Positions 26,388 through 34,746 are shown, numbered from the stretch's first letter. The stretch is 64,000 nt of DNA from Byssovorax sp. (GCA_025362495.1 JANYGI010000080.1:1-64000); one strand, 5' to 3'. The notes: generated from the sequence alone by a model not told the origin. Numbers and translations: made by a program.

Positions 26388-26564
26388 TCAGTCCTTGAGT
26401 AACGGCAGCACGGCGAGCAGCGAATACGCCCAGACCACGACGAACACGGCGACGCCCAGGCAGGCTCGCCGGACGCCGCGCGCCGGCCTCGCGTCTCGCG
26501 CGGCGAACATGGGAATGACGATCATCGCGCCCATCACCGACATGAGGAGCACCCTCTGAGCCAT
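26388..26564 (-). CDS. Small two-helix membrane protein of the exopolysaccharide operon
   Basis: From the ATG at 26564 the product has 58 residues with two hydrophobic segments (VLLMSVMGAMIVIPMF and ACLGVAVFVVVWAYSLLAVL) separated by an Arg-rich loop. AGGAGGAG lies 3 nt before the ATG. A longer in-frame reading from 26810 would overlap the glycosyltransferase gene and is rejected. It sits between the GT4 gene and the polymerase gene on the same strand. Function is unknown; an accessory to the polymerase is possible but unproven. Confidence 0.65.
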   Translation of the reverse strand: MAQRVLLMSVMGAMIVIPMFAARDARPARGVRRACLGVAVFVVVWAYSLLAVLPLLKD

Positions 26565-26668
26565 GGCTCCTCCTGCTGCGAAAGACCGCCCCGTCAAACG
26601 CTGTCGCCCGCGAACAGCCTCGTCTCCAGCCCAGCGCGCCTCTCGAGCGACGCGCGACGCGCGACGAG

Positions 26669-27829
26669 CTACGCGCCGCCGCGGAGCTCGCTGCGATAGA
26701 GCCGCACGATCTCCTCGACTTGCCCGCGCGCGTCGAGCCGCGTCTCGGCCCACGCGCGCACCTGTGGCCGCATCCGCGCGAGCTGCGCTGGTTGCTCGAC
26801 GACGCGGCACAGCGTGTCGACGAACTCCTTTTCATCCATGCTCGCGAGGAAGCCAGTCACGCCCTCGCGAATCGTCGCCTCGGAGCCTCCGGTCCGGGTG
26901 CGCAGCACCGGACATCCCGTGGCCATCGCCTCGGGGCCGACCAGCGCGAAGCCTTCGTAGAGGCTGGGCATCGCGAGCAGATCGGCGGCGAAGTAGGCGC
27001 GCAGCGGGTCCCGCCAGCCGTACATCGTGCACGTCGACGCGACGCCGGCGGCGTCGATGGCCGCTTGCACCTCGCCGCGGAGCTCCCCGTCACCGACGAT
27101 GGCGAAGCGCACCGAGGCCCGCCCCCGCTCGCGGAGGGCCTTTGCCGCGGCGACGATCGCCCCGGGCTGCTTGCTCGGGTGGAGGCGGCCGACGAAGAGC
27201 ACGAGAGTCTCGCCCTCGCCCACGCCGAGCTCGGCCCGCGCCGCCCGGCGCTCCTCCGGCGACGGCTCGCGAAAGTGCGCGCAGTCGACGCCGTTGCGCA
27301 CCACGCGAATACGGGACTTCGCTATCCCGAGCTCGTCCTCCAGATAGGTCCGCGCCAGCTCGTCGAGCACGAAGAAGCGCCGCCCGAACGGCGAGAGCAG
27401 GCGGCGGAACGGGCCGAAATCGATCGCCGAGACCTGGTGGGTCAGGTGGGTGTTGTGGAGGGTGAACCAGTCCGGCGCGCGCCCGGCGAGATAGCAGCAC
27501 AGCGCCGCCGAGCGGCCATGCACGTGCACGACGTGCGGTCGAAACCGGCGCAGCGCGCCGCGGACGGCCAGCGTGCTTCGAACCACGGCGGCCGCGTCGG
27601 GCTGCAAGCTCGTGACCACACACTCGACGCCTCGCTGACGAAGGGTGTCGACCTCACCGCAGTTGGTGACGAGCAGGACCTCGTTTCCCAGGCTCTGGAG
27701 CTCCGAGCAGAGCCCGGTGATCATCGTGGCGATCCCGCCGCGCGAGCCCGGCGCCGCGAGCTGCATGACGCGGAGCCGCTCCAGCCCCCGCCCCGGCCGG
27801 ACCTCGTGGGCGTTCAACGAGCCTTCCAT
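26669..27829 (-). CDS. Glycosyltransferase family 4 (GT-B)
   Basis: The 386-aa protein has a GT-B fold pattern. The N-terminal lobe carries the glycine loop APGSRGGIATMITGLCSELQ and HVVHVHGRSA. The C-terminal lobe carries LFVGRLHPSKQPG, AIVGDGELRGE and the retaining GT4 E-x7-E motif YEGFALVGPEAMATG (E292, E300). It would transfer an NDP-activated sugar to the lipid-linked repeat unit of the exopolysaccharide on the cytoplasmic side. Donor and linkage cannot be read from sequence. It lies 128 nt downstream of the WecG/TagA gene on the same strand and upstream of the small membrane protein gene. Confidence 0.88.
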   Translation of the reverse strand: MEGSLNAHEVRPGRGLERLRVMQLAAPGSRGGIATMITGLCSELQSLGNEVLLVTNCGEVDTLRQRGVECVVTSLQPDAAAVVRSTLAVRGALRRFRPHVVHVHGRSAALCCYLAGRAPDWFTLHNTHLTHQVSAIDFGPFRRLLSPFGRRFFVLDELARTYLEDELGIAKSRIRVVRNGVDCAHFREPSPEERRAARAELGVGEGETLVLFVGRLHPSKQPGAIVAAAKALRERGRASVRFAIVGDGELRGEVQAAIDAAGVASTCTMYGWRDPLRAYFAADLLAMPSLYEGFALVGPEAMATGCPVLRTRTGGSEATIREGVTGFLASMDEKEFVDTLCRVVEQPAQLARMRPQVRAWAETRLDARGQVEEIVRLYRSELRGGA

Positions 27830-27957
27830 GCGATTCCCCCTCTCCTCGATCGAGCAACGATACCGCCGGGATCAACCCCGGTCGAGGAGCAATCCCGCCG
27901 TGGGAGTGAAACTCGATGAGTGCCAGTTCCTGGACGGGAAACGGCGCGGGCACGCTC

Positions 27958-28776
27958 TCAGCTCGCGCGCGGGTCCGAGCTGCGCCCCGCCGCGCCGCGC
28001 AGATCGCGCAGGAGGATCCAGGCCACCCTCGGATCCTTGAGCAGATAACGGCGCCAGAGCCGACGGGGCTCGCGCGCGAGGCGATAGAGCCACTCGAGCC
28101 CCGCGGCCGAGATCCAGCGCGGCGCGCGCGGCACCGTCCCGGCCAGGAAATCGAGACCGGCGCCGACGCCGACGCACACCGCCGGTCGCACCGACTCCGC
28201 GATCCGGGCCATCACGATCTCCTGCTTGGGGCACCCCAGGGCGACCAGGACGAGATCGGGGCGCGCCGCCGTGAGCCGGTCGCAGAGCTCGTGATGCGTC
28301 GGGGGATCCCGAGCGAGATCGATTGTTCGCGCGTCGATCCCCACGATTTCAAGGCCCGGAGCGTCCACCTTCAGCCGCTCGGCCGCGCGCGCCGCGACGC
28401 CCTCTCCGCCGCCGAGCAGGTAGACGCGCCACCGCTCCCGGCCCGCGCGCTCGAGCAGCGGGCCAATCAGATCCGAGCCGGAGACCTTCTCGCGGAGCGG
28501 CGTACCGAGGAGGCGTGAAGCCCAGACGATCGGCATTCCATCGGCGGTGACGAGGCTCGCGCGCTCGTACGCCGCGCGGAGTCGGACGTCGTCCTCGAGC
28601 AGGACCAGGTGATCCACGTTCGGAGTGCAGACGATTCCGCCCTTCCGCTGCGCCACAAGCTCGGCGACGGCCTCGACCGCCTCGGCCATCGTGACATCAT
28701 CGATGGTCGCGCGGCCGATCCGGATCCGGCGCCGCGCGACCTCACCGCCCACCGAGCTCACCTGCGACGTGCTCAT
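27958..28776 (-). CDS. WecG/TagA/CpsF-family glycosyltransferase (GT26)
   Basis: From the ATG at 28776 the protein has 272 residues. Family motifs are TPNVDHLVLL (51-60), VTADGMPIVW (77-86), VYLLGGGEGVAARAAE, LVALGCPKQEIVMA (GCPKQE at 181-186) and VGVGAGLDFLAGTVPRAPRW. GT26 enzymes add ManNAc, ManNAcA or glucose-type sugars to polyprenyl-linked acceptors at the membrane. GGAGG six nt before the ATG is a strong ribosome site; longer upstream readings are composition shadows. It follows the BY-kinase-like gene by 14 nt, within the exopolysaccharide operon. Confidence 0.9.
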   Translation of the reverse strand: MSTSQVSSVGGEVARRRIRIGRATIDDVTMAEAVEAVAELVAQRKGGIVCTPNVDHLVLLEDDVRLRAAYERASLVTADGMPIVWASRLLGTPLREKVSGSDLIGPLLERAGRERWRVYLLGGGEGVAARAAERLKVDAPGLEIVGIDARTIDLARDPPTHHELCDRLTAARPDLVLVALGCPKQEIVMARIAESVRPAVCVGVGAGLDFLAGTVPRAPRWISAAGLEWLYRLAREPRRLWRRYLLKDPRVAWILLRDLRGAAGRSSDPRAS

Positions 28777-28790
28777 CAATCCTCCTTGCT

Positions 28791-29372
28791 TCAGCGCAAG
28801 ATCAAGCTGCCGACGAAGCGGGCTCTCCCCACCTCCTCGATTGTCCTCTCGGCCTCGGCGATCGAGCTCTCGCCGAGCACGAGGCACAGGATCGCGGCGT
28901 CCGCGGCCTGGGCGAGCGCCAGGCTCGCCGGGCTCTCGAGGACGGGGCCTAGCGCGACGATCATCGGCCCGCGGCTCTCCTTCGGATCGGTCAGACCCCG
29001 GAGACAGGCGCCGAGCTCGGCGAGCCGGATCGCCGTGGCGTCGATGACGCGGATCCGCGATCCCAGGTGACACGAGCCCACGTCGACGAGGGCGCGCGCC
29101 ACCCGGAGCGTCTGGACCGGGCCTCCGGCCGGGATCACCGCGAGCGAGCGCCATTTCCGGCGCTGGGTGGCGAGCCAGACCCGCTGCCACGCGAGGGCCG
29201 AAGATTGAACCGGGGTGGCGTCCTCGTCGGGCGGCGCGTCGTTTCGGATCGCGTCGGGATCGGGCGGCGGAGTCGAGGGCGGGTCCGAGCTGGCGCGCTC
29301 CCCGACCGAAGAGAGCCAGTGATTCCAGAGCGCGGCGGGCCGAGAGCCTCCGCCCGATTCATCTTCTTTCAT
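28791..29372 (-). CDS. BY-kinase/CpsD-like protein lacking the P-loop
   Basis: The 193-aa product starts at 29372, overlapping the preceding GT2 stop by 4 bp (ATGA). A Pro/Asp-rich leader of about 65 residues precedes a domain with the order of strands and spacing of CpsD/Wzc-type ATPases. Where Walker A should be it reads VIPAGGPVQTLRVARALVDV, with no GK[ST]. The Walker A' position reads IRVIDATAIRLAEL, and the Walker B-like strand is GPMIVALGPVLESPASLALA. The end GESSIAEAERTIEEVGRARF and LIL resembles the family end, but there is no Tyr cluster. It probably acts as a non-catalytic partner of the GumC-type co-polymerase rather than as a kinase. Confidence 0.65.
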   Translation of the reverse strand: MKEDESGGGSRPAALWNHWLSSVGERASSDPPSTPPPDPDAIRNDAPPDEDATPVQSSALAWQRVWLATQRRKWRSLAVIPAGGPVQTLRVARALVDVGSCHLGSRIRVIDATAIRLAELGACLRGLTDPKESRGPMIVALGPVLESPASLALAQAADAAILCLVLGESSIAEAERTIEEVGRARFVGSLILR

Positions 29373-30568
29373 GATCGTCCACCGTCCCTGGCCGTGCGTA
29401 TCCATTCCTCGGGTCCGTGATCCGAGCGGCGGAGCCGGAGGCCGATCTTCCACGCGACGTAGACCGGAGCCCAGAGCAGCGTCAGGAGGGCTCTCGGGCC
29501 CTGGCCGGACAGCCAGAGCCCGCGCAGTACGTGGGCAGTCAGGAAGACCATCGCCAGGAGCCAGGGGACAAGCGCCGTCGCCGACCCGCCGAGCGCCACG
29601 TGATGAACGAGGGCCGCCGCCGCCCCGACGGCCGTCGTGAGCGCGAGCGAGCTCAGCGGAGGGACGAGCAGATCCATCGCGAGATCGAGCCGGATCGCGT
29701 CGCGCCGCGCCACGCCCTCGCGGATCAGCCGCGGCACGTGCGCCCGGGCGATCGCCGCCCGGCCACCCTCCCACCGTCGCCGCTGCGTCGCCGCCGCGGG
29801 CCCGCGAGGGGCCATGTCGCCGAGCACCTCGGCCTCGGGCACATAGACGACGCGATACCCTGCCTCGGCGAGCTTGATACCGTATTCGACGTCCTCCACG
29901 ATCGAGAAAGCGTCGGAGGGGACGCGGCGGAGCACGTCGCGCGTGAAGCCCATCCCGTTGCCGCGGAGCCCGGTCGAGAGGCCCAATCGCTCGCGACCGA
30001 GCGAGCGCAGCCCGTGGAAGATCGCCAGCGCCAGCACCATCAGCCGGGCTCGCCACGAGGCCTCGGGATCGCGGACTCCGTAGCTCGCCTGGACGGCGCC
30101 CGCGCCGGCGACGAACCGCGCCGCGAAGGCGTGAAGGAGCTGCGGAGACACCGTGGTGTCCGCGTCGATGACCACCACGGCGTCGGCTACGGCGTCGGCC
30201 TCGATCCGCGCGAACGCGTGGGCCAGCGCGTAGCCCTTGCCGCGGCGCCGCGGATCGCGTCGCTCGAGCACGACGGTGCCGGCGCCCGCGGCGACCTGCG
30301 CGGTCGCGTCTGCGCAGTTGTCCGCCACCACGAGGATCCGGTAGCGATCCTCCGGGTAATCGAGCGCGCGGAGGCTGGCTATCGTGGCGGCGATCCCCTG
30401 CTCCTCGTCGTGGGCGGGGACGACGATGTCGAATCGCAACGTGGCCTCGCGCGGGGGGTCCCCGAGCTTCCCCGGCCGCGCGGCGAGGGCCAGCACGAAG
30501 AGGTACGTCGCGCAGGCGAGCCCCGGCAGCCCGAGGATCGTGAGGACGAGAGCGCCGAGCGCGATCAT
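29369..30568 (-). CDS. Membrane glycosyltransferase family 2
   Basis: This 399-aa protein has an N-terminal membrane segment (ALVLTILGLPGLACATYLF), then a GT-A domain with FDIVVPAHDEEQGI, ILVVADNCADATAQ, the D-x-D segment VVVIDADTTV, a VEDVEYGIKLAEAGYRV acceptor loop and the QRRRWEGGR motif. Three or so C-terminal membrane segments follow (LDLLVPPLSSLALTTAVG, ALVPWLLAMVFLTAHVLRGL). It is like bacterial processive or polyprenyl-linked GT2 enzymes. It would add a sugar to the growing repeat unit at the inner membrane. The ATG at 30568 lies inside the last codons of a 23-codon ORF, and its own stop overlaps the next gene, so expression is tightly coupled. Confidence 0.88.
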   Translation of the reverse strand: MIALGALVLTILGLPGLACATYLFVLALAARPGKLGDPPREATLRFDIVVPAHDEEQGIAATIASLRALDYPEDRYRILVVADNCADATAQVAAGAGTVVLERRDPRRRGKGYALAHAFARIEADAVADAVVVIDADTTVSPQLLHAFAARFVAGAGAVQASYGVRDPEASWRARLMVLALAIFHGLRSLGRERLGLSTGLRGNGMGFTRDVLRRVPSDAFSIVEDVEYGIKLAEAGYRVVYVPEAEVLGDMAPRGPAAATQRRRWEGGRAAIARAHVPRLIREGVARRDAIRLDLAMDLLVPPLSSLALTTAVGAAAALVHHVALGGSATALVPWLLAMVFLTAHVLRGLWLSGQGPRALLTLLWAPVYVAWKIGLRLRRSDHGPEEWIRTARDGGRS

Positions 30569-30636
30569 CGCCGATCTCCCGCGCCGCGACGCGCGTTGCG
30601 GAGAACCGCCGTGCGCCCCATCACCTCGTCGCTCAT
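30565..30636 (-). CDS. 23-codon ORF coupling the GumC and GT2 genes
   Basis: The ATG at 30636 overlaps the GumC stop by 4 bp (ATGA), and its TGA at 30567-30565 overlaps the GT2 start by 4 bp (ATGA). GGAGGTG ends 8 nt before the ATG, the best ribosome site in this part of the operon. The peptide starts MSDEVMGRTAVLRNARRGAG and ends in Arg residues; it is basic, with no membrane segment. The SD of the GT2 gene (GGAG) lies inside it. It could be a real micropeptide or only a translational coupler carrying ribosomes across the gap. I know of no family for it. Confidence 0.5.
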   Translation of the reverse strand: MSDEVMGRTAVLRNARRGAGDRR

Positions 30637-32141
30637 GGCGTCTTCACCTCCGCGAGCAGCGGAATCGGGAGCCGCTCGACCTGCCAGACCTCGAGGAATC
30701 GATTGCTCGCGAAGTCCTTCGCGGCGGCGGCCGCGAACGCGGAGAGCAGGCCGAGCACGAGCCCGCCGAGGACGATGAGCGGGATGCTGGGCTTGAGCGG
30801 CTTCTTCGGGATCTCGGCCGGAGCGACGATGGCATAGCGGTACTTGAAGGCCGCCCGAGCGGTGTTGATCTCGAGCCGCGCCGAGTCGATGCGATCGCGC
30901 AGATCCTCGTATTTCTGCACTGCCGCGAGGAGCCGGGCCCGGACCGAGACCAGCTCCGGCGAGTCGTCGCGGGGGGCGACGGGCTCCGGCGCCACCGCCG
31001 CCGCCGCCTCGTCACGAGACGCGAGGAAGGGCCCGAGCGTCGCAGGTGGCGTGTCCCCGAGCTTGCCCTCGCCCGGAGAGAACTGCTTGACCTGGGCGAG
31101 CAGCGCGCCCTCTTCCCGCTTCAGCGCCGTGAGCTCGGGCGGCTCGACGCTGGCTTGACGGATCTTCTCCTCGAGGGCGATCACCGAGGGGTGGGCCGAA
31201 GCGTAGGTGAGCCGGAGCGTCGCGAGCTGCCCTTTGAGGTCGACGACGCGCCGCTGCCAGGGATCCTCGATGGCCTGGATGGCTGTCCGCTTCTGGGCGA
31301 GATCGACGGCGATCGTCGCGCCGGTGTCGGAGGCGGGCTTCGGGCCGCGATCCGGCGTTGCCCGCCGCGGCGCGCCGAAGGGCCGAGTCGGTGTCAGCGC
31401 GGGGGCCGGAGGAGCGGTGAGCTGCATCTTCTGGGCGTTGGCGAGGCCGGCGTCGATCGCCTCGCGCTGGCGGGCCGCCTCGTCTTCGAGGATGGCAATC
31501 GTCTCGGTGATGGCCGAGGTCTCGGTCGCGCTGCGCTCCGTGAAGAAGTTGCGCTCGGCGCACTGCACGAGCTCGTGGGCCACCAGCGGATCGTGCCACG
31601 ACACTGCGATGGATATCGTCGTGTCGTCGGCCTGCACCGTGATCCGCTTCTCCAGCAGGCCAATCAACGCCAGCATCCGGTCCTCGTCCGACACCGGGCC
31701 GAAGACCGCGCGCGAGGCGGCGTCGAGGAGCTGCGACATCGGGGATCGGCCCACGCTCCACCGCTCCTCCAGGTGGGTCTCCCGGATGATCGCCACGAGG
31801 TTGTCGCGGCGCAGGATGGTCTCGCTCGTGCCCCGCGTGGGGACGTCCCAGTCGGCGGGCAGAGGGCGCCTCGGGTTGCCGAGCAGCGGAATCACCACGT
31901 TGCGCTGGACGAGGATCCTGGTGGTCGCGACGTAGACGCGCGGGGCGCACACCGCGACCGTCGCCGTCAGCAGCAAGCTCAGCGCGAGCACCAGGCTAGC
32001 GAGGCCCGGCCGCCGCCTCGGCGCGCGCAGCACGAAGCGCGCTATCGCCGCGGCGCGCGCGTAGTCGACGCCCTCCGAGCCCTCGGCGTCGGTGAGGTCG
32101 GGGCTCGGAGGCGTGGAGAGCGGCGGTGCCGGAGAGGCCAT
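30633..32141 (-). CDS. GumC/Wzz-type polysaccharide co-polymerase
   Basis: This 502-aa protein has an inner-membrane helix near the N-terminus (LASLVLALSLLLTATVAVCA) and another near the C-terminus (LIVLGGLVLGLLSAFAAAAA). A long periplasmic region between them has coiled-coil character (ITETIAILEDEAARQREAID; VRARLLAAVQKYEDLRDRID). The segment PAEIPKKPLKPS before the last helix is the usual Wzz/GumC proline motif. It controls chain length and couples polymerisation to export. No kinase domain follows, unlike Wzc; the P-loop-less BY-kinase-like gene downstream is the likely partner. The start at ATG 32141 is preferred over GTG 32147 because GGAG lies 5 nt before it. It begins 2 nt after the receiver gene stop. 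Confidence 0.88.
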   Translation of the reverse strand: MASPAPPLSTPPSPDLTDAEGSEGVDYARAAAIARFVLRAPRRRPGLASLVLALSLLLTATVAVCAPRVYVATTRILVQRNVVIPLLGNPRRPLPADWDVPTRGTSETILRRDNLVAIIRETHLEERWSVGRSPMSQLLDAASRAVFGPVSDEDRMLALIGLLEKRITVQADDTTISIAVSWHDPLVAHELVQCAERNFFTERSATETSAITETIAILEDEAARQREAIDAGLANAQKMQLTAPPAPALTPTRPFGAPRRATPDRGPKPASDTGATIAVDLAQKRTAIQAIEDPWQRRVVDLKGQLATLRLTYASAHPSVIALEEKIRQASVEPPELTALKREEGALLAQVKQFSPGEGKLGDTPPATLGPFLASRDEAAAAVAPEPVAPRDDSPELVSVRARLLAAVQKYEDLRDRIDSARLEINTARAAFKYRYAIVAPAEIPKKPLKPSIPLIVLGGLVLGLLSAFAAAAAKDFASNRFLEVWQVERLPIPLLAEVKTP

Positions 32142-32143
32142 GT

Positions 32144-32581
32144 TCACTCCAGGGCGAGGCCTTCATCGAGGTGGCGAGGGATCGCGGCGGCGCGGGCCTG
32201 GGGGTCCACCGCGAGCATGGCACGCACGTGCCGGGCGAGGAGCGCGAGCGTGAACGGCTGCGCGAGGAAGGCGTTCGCGCCCGCCTCCTCGGCGTAGGCG
32301 ATGATCTCCGGAGAGTGCCTGTCGCTGATGACGAGGATCTGGACCTGATCGAGCCCTCGGTCCGTCCGGATCTGCTCGCAGAGATCGTACCCGGAGTCGC
32401 GAGGAAGGTTGAGGCTGACGCAGACGATCGCCGGGCGACTCCGCGCGATGCTGGCGATCGCGGCCCGGACGTCCACCGCGACGTCGACGGCGACTGCGAC
32501 TCCCAGCGCCTTCCTCAGGCCGGCCGTGAACACCGGATCGTCGTGCACGACGAGGACACGTCTCTCACCGCTGTGGATCAT
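32144..32581 (-). CDS. Degenerate receiver (no phosphoacceptor Asp) leading the exopolysaccharide operon
   Basis: From the ATG at 32581 the product has 145 residues with receiver fold order: VLVVHDDPVF (D14, D15), AIVCVSLNLPRDSGYDL, ILVISDRHS, and ANAFLAQPFTLALL. In place of the phosphoacceptor Asp before L-x-L-P is Ser56, and in place of the invariant Lys before P-F is Gln108. Conventional phosphorylation is therefore unlikely. It may act as a constitutive or ligand-controlled partner. In Myxococcus xanthus a receiver gene (epsW) belongs to the eps locus, so a receiver here has precedent. A 46-residue longer in-frame reading from 32719 is rejected as not receiver-like. The gene ends 2 nt before the GumC start. 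Confidence 0.75.
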   Translation of the reverse strand: MIHSGERRVLVVHDDPVFTAGLRKALGVAVAVDVAVDVRAAIASIARSRPAIVCVSLNLPRDSGYDLCEQIRTDRGLDQVQILVISDRHSPEIIAYAEEAGANAFLAQPFTLALLARHVRAMLAVDPQARAAAIPRHLDEGLALE

Positions 32582-32751
32582 ATCGATTCTCCTCGGAAAA
32601 GCCTGTCGGGGGGCGGCCCCTCGAGCCGTGGCGCCCGCGCGCCGCGCGCGAGCCGCACGGACCGTGACGGCGTGGAACGGGTAAGCTCGCCCCGGCCAGG
32701 TTCCTGCGTGGGCGACCATGCCCCGCTGTCCGAACCGGAAACTCCGGGACG

Positions 32752-32764
32752 AGATAGACTATCT
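32752..32764. promoter_or_regulatory. 13-bp perfect dyad upstream of the receiver-led operon
   Basis: AGATAG-A-CTATCT is a perfect inverted repeat with a 1-nt centre, in an A/T-richer patch about 170 nt upstream of the receiver gene start at 32581. Its size and place suit a dimeric regulator site. There is no other support. Confidence 0.3.
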
Positions 32765-32877
32765 ATCGCACTCGCCATGTGTAGCAGCTCTGCTCGGTCG
32801 AGCCACGAGGTGCGTGACTGCGACACTCCAACCCCGGAAAGAACATCAGGATGCTTCCCCACCCGCGCTCGTGCCGC

Positions 32878-33717
32878 TCAGGTGATCGACGTCGAGCGCC
32901 CCCGCGCCCGCGCCTTCACGGCGGGGAGCGCCGCCTCGACGATCGAGTCCGGCGGTATCGAGCGGAGGACGAGACAACCGGGCATGATCTTGGATCGCGC
33001 GCCGACGGTGATCGGACCGAGGATGGTGGCGCCGGGGCCGATCACGACGTCGTCCTCGATGGTGGGGCCGCCGCTCTTCCGCGTGTCGGGGTGGGTCCCG
33101 AGGCCGAGCGTGACGTTGTGCGAGAGGACGACGCCGCTCCCGACCCGGGCCGAGCCCGTGACCGCCATGCCCATCCCGTGCACGATCATCACGCCGGGCG
33201 CGAGATCGGCTTCCCAGTGGACATCCGCCCCGTAGGCGTGGCGGATGAACCGCGAGACGACCTTGGCGGCGAGAGGCACCTTCGCGACGGAAAAGACGCG
33301 CATGATCCGGTAGGCGGCCATCATCTGGAGTCCTACCTTCTCGACGAGAGCGCCGGAGTACGCCTCGGGTCGATCGGGCTTGCCCGCGTACTTGACCCCC
33401 TGGCGGTGGACGAGCGCATGATCGGCGCGGACGGCGCCGGCGAGCCGAGATGCCGTATCCCGCAAGCGTCGGAGCCCGGCCAGAACCCCTCGCGCCTCGA
33501 CCGGGGACGCGCCGGGGGAGCCGCGTCCTGCGCTGGACGGAACTCGGAGGACCGCGGGGAGAATCTGCAGCTCGGGAGCGATAAACCGGTTTTCCACGAG
33601 TGGTGTAGATAGCAGCTCCACCGATCCTGACCACCTGGAAACCGGCGACAAATCACCGGACGATAGCGGCAAATTCGGCCCGGAACAGCGGGTGCGCTGC
33701 GCGTCCGTTGGAGTCAT
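32878..33717 (-). CDS. Serine acetyltransferase-like hexapeptide acyltransferase
   Basis: The 279-aa product from the ATG at 33717 has a left-handed beta-helix C-terminal half typical of serine O-acetyltransferases: DLAPGVMIVHGMGMAVTGSA, VGSGVVLSHNVTLGLGTHP, then GPTIEDDVVIGPGATILGP and ITVGARSKIMPGCLVLRSIP. The N-terminal roughly 100 residues are not recognisable and the start is uncertain; GTG at 33741 is an alternative. In exopolysaccharide loci such enzymes usually acetylate a sugar rather than make O-acetylserine. The M. xanthus eps locus also contains a SAT-like gene. A second hexapeptide enzyme lies at 34747 on the other strand. The gene is divergent from the glycosyltransferase at 33850. 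Confidence 0.75.
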   Translation of the reverse strand: MTPTDAQRTRCSGPNLPLSSGDLSPVSRWSGSVELLSTPLVENRFIAPELQILPAVLRVPSSAGRGSPGASPVEARGVLAGLRRLRDTASRLAGAVRADHALVHRQGVKYAGKPDRPEAYSGALVEKVGLQMMAAYRIMRVFSVAKVPLAAKVVSRFIRHAYGADVHWEADLAPGVMIVHGMGMAVTGSARVGSGVVLSHNVTLGLGTHPDTRKSGGPTIEDDVVIGPGATILGPITVGARSKIMPGCLVLRSIPPDSIVEAALPAVKARARGRSTSIT

Positions 33718-33849
33718 TCGAGCCGGCTCCGGGCGGCGCACGCTCGGCCCCGGTCGGCTGGACTACGTGGTTCAGAGTGCTACTCAGTTTCATTGATCCA
33801 CGGGGAGAGCCCCGGTGGCACGCTGGCTCCACAACGTCCCAGAGGCTCG

Positions 33850-34725
33850 ATGTTCATCCACGCAAGCGCCCCGCGTCCTGCTCACGCGCTCATCACCCCG
33901 AGCCACGCCCCGGACTTCGCGCGCTGCTGCGTGCTGGTCGAGAGCGTGCGGCGCCACGCAGCCCCGGGCATCGACCACTACCTCGTCGTCGACCGCCGAG
34001 ACGAGCGGCTCTTCGCGGTCCTGCGGGGACCGCAAACCCACATCGTCGTCAAGCAAGACATCCTCCCGTGGTGGCTCCATCAGCTACCGCTCCGCCCCAA
34101 GTGGTGGGTCAGCTTGAAGGGGTTACCGGTCCGCGGGTGGATCATCCAGCAGATCGTCAAGCTCTCCGTCGACTCCATCGCCCCCGCGGACGCGTGCATT
34201 TTCATCGACTCGGACACCATCCTCACCACGAGCTTCGATCCCGGCAAAGCCGAGCGGGACGGCCGAGTGCCGATGTTCCGCGAGATCCTGCCGACCGAGC
34301 TGCCTTACAACACGCGCTGGCACGCGGCGGCCGGGCGGCTGCTCGGCCTCCCCGCCGCGCCGAGCTGCCGCACCAGCTACGTGACTCTCCCGCTCACCTG
34401 GCTTCGCGCCAACGTGATCAAGCTGCAACGGCACATCGAGCAGACGACGGGGCGAGGCTGGGTGGAGAGCCTCTGCGGCCTCGACACCATGAGCGAGTGC
34501 GTGCTTTACGGCCGGTTCTGCGAGGAGATCCTGGGCGACGCGTCAGGCCACTACTTCCACGATACGGTCCAGATGCTGAGCTACTGGGGCACGACGCCGC
34601 TCGACGAGCGCGGCCTGCGCACGCTGCGCGACAGCCTGCGCTCCGAGCACCTCTGCGCCATGGTCAACGCCCGATCGAACACGCCGGTGCGCGACATTCG
34701 CCGCGCGTTCGACCTCGAGGCCTGA
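33850..34725 (+). CDS. DUF6492-type putative glycosyltransferase
   Basis: The 291-aa protein begins MFIHASAPRPAHALITPSHA. It has a GT-A-like opening (ALITPSHAPDFARCCVLVES), the conserved-looking block FVVKQDILPWW (here VVKQDILPWWLHQLP), a D-x-D-type motif in CIFIDSDTILTTSF and a C-terminal VNARSNTPV. This order fits the DUF6492 family, which is found in polysaccharide loci and looks like nucleotide-sugar transferases. Donor and acceptor are unknown. It is the first of three plus-strand genes (33850-36290) inside the otherwise minus-strand locus. An upstream in-frame ATG at 33793 is not supported by a ribosome site. Confidence 0.65.
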   Translation: MFIHASAPRPAHALITPSHAPDFARCCVLVESVRRHAAPGIDHYLVVDRRDERLFAVLRGPQTHIVVKQDILPWWLHQLPLRPKWWVSLKGLPVRGWIIQQIVKLSVDSIAPADACIFIDSDTILTTSFDPGKAERDGRVPMFREILPTELPYNTRWHAAAGRLLGLPAAPSCRTSYVTLPLTWLRANVIKLQRHIEQTTGRGWVESLCGLDTMSECVLYGRFCEEILGDASGHYFHDTVQMLSYWGTTPLDERGLRTLRDSLRSEHLCAMVNARSNTPVRDIRRAFDLEA

Positions 34726-34746
34726 CGCGCGCGCCCCGGCCAATCC

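Noticed and set aside
33816-33830. TGGCACG...-type sequence like a sigma-54 promoter before 33850
   Set aside because: The -12 half reads CTCC rather than TTGC; the GG/GC spacing rule is not met.
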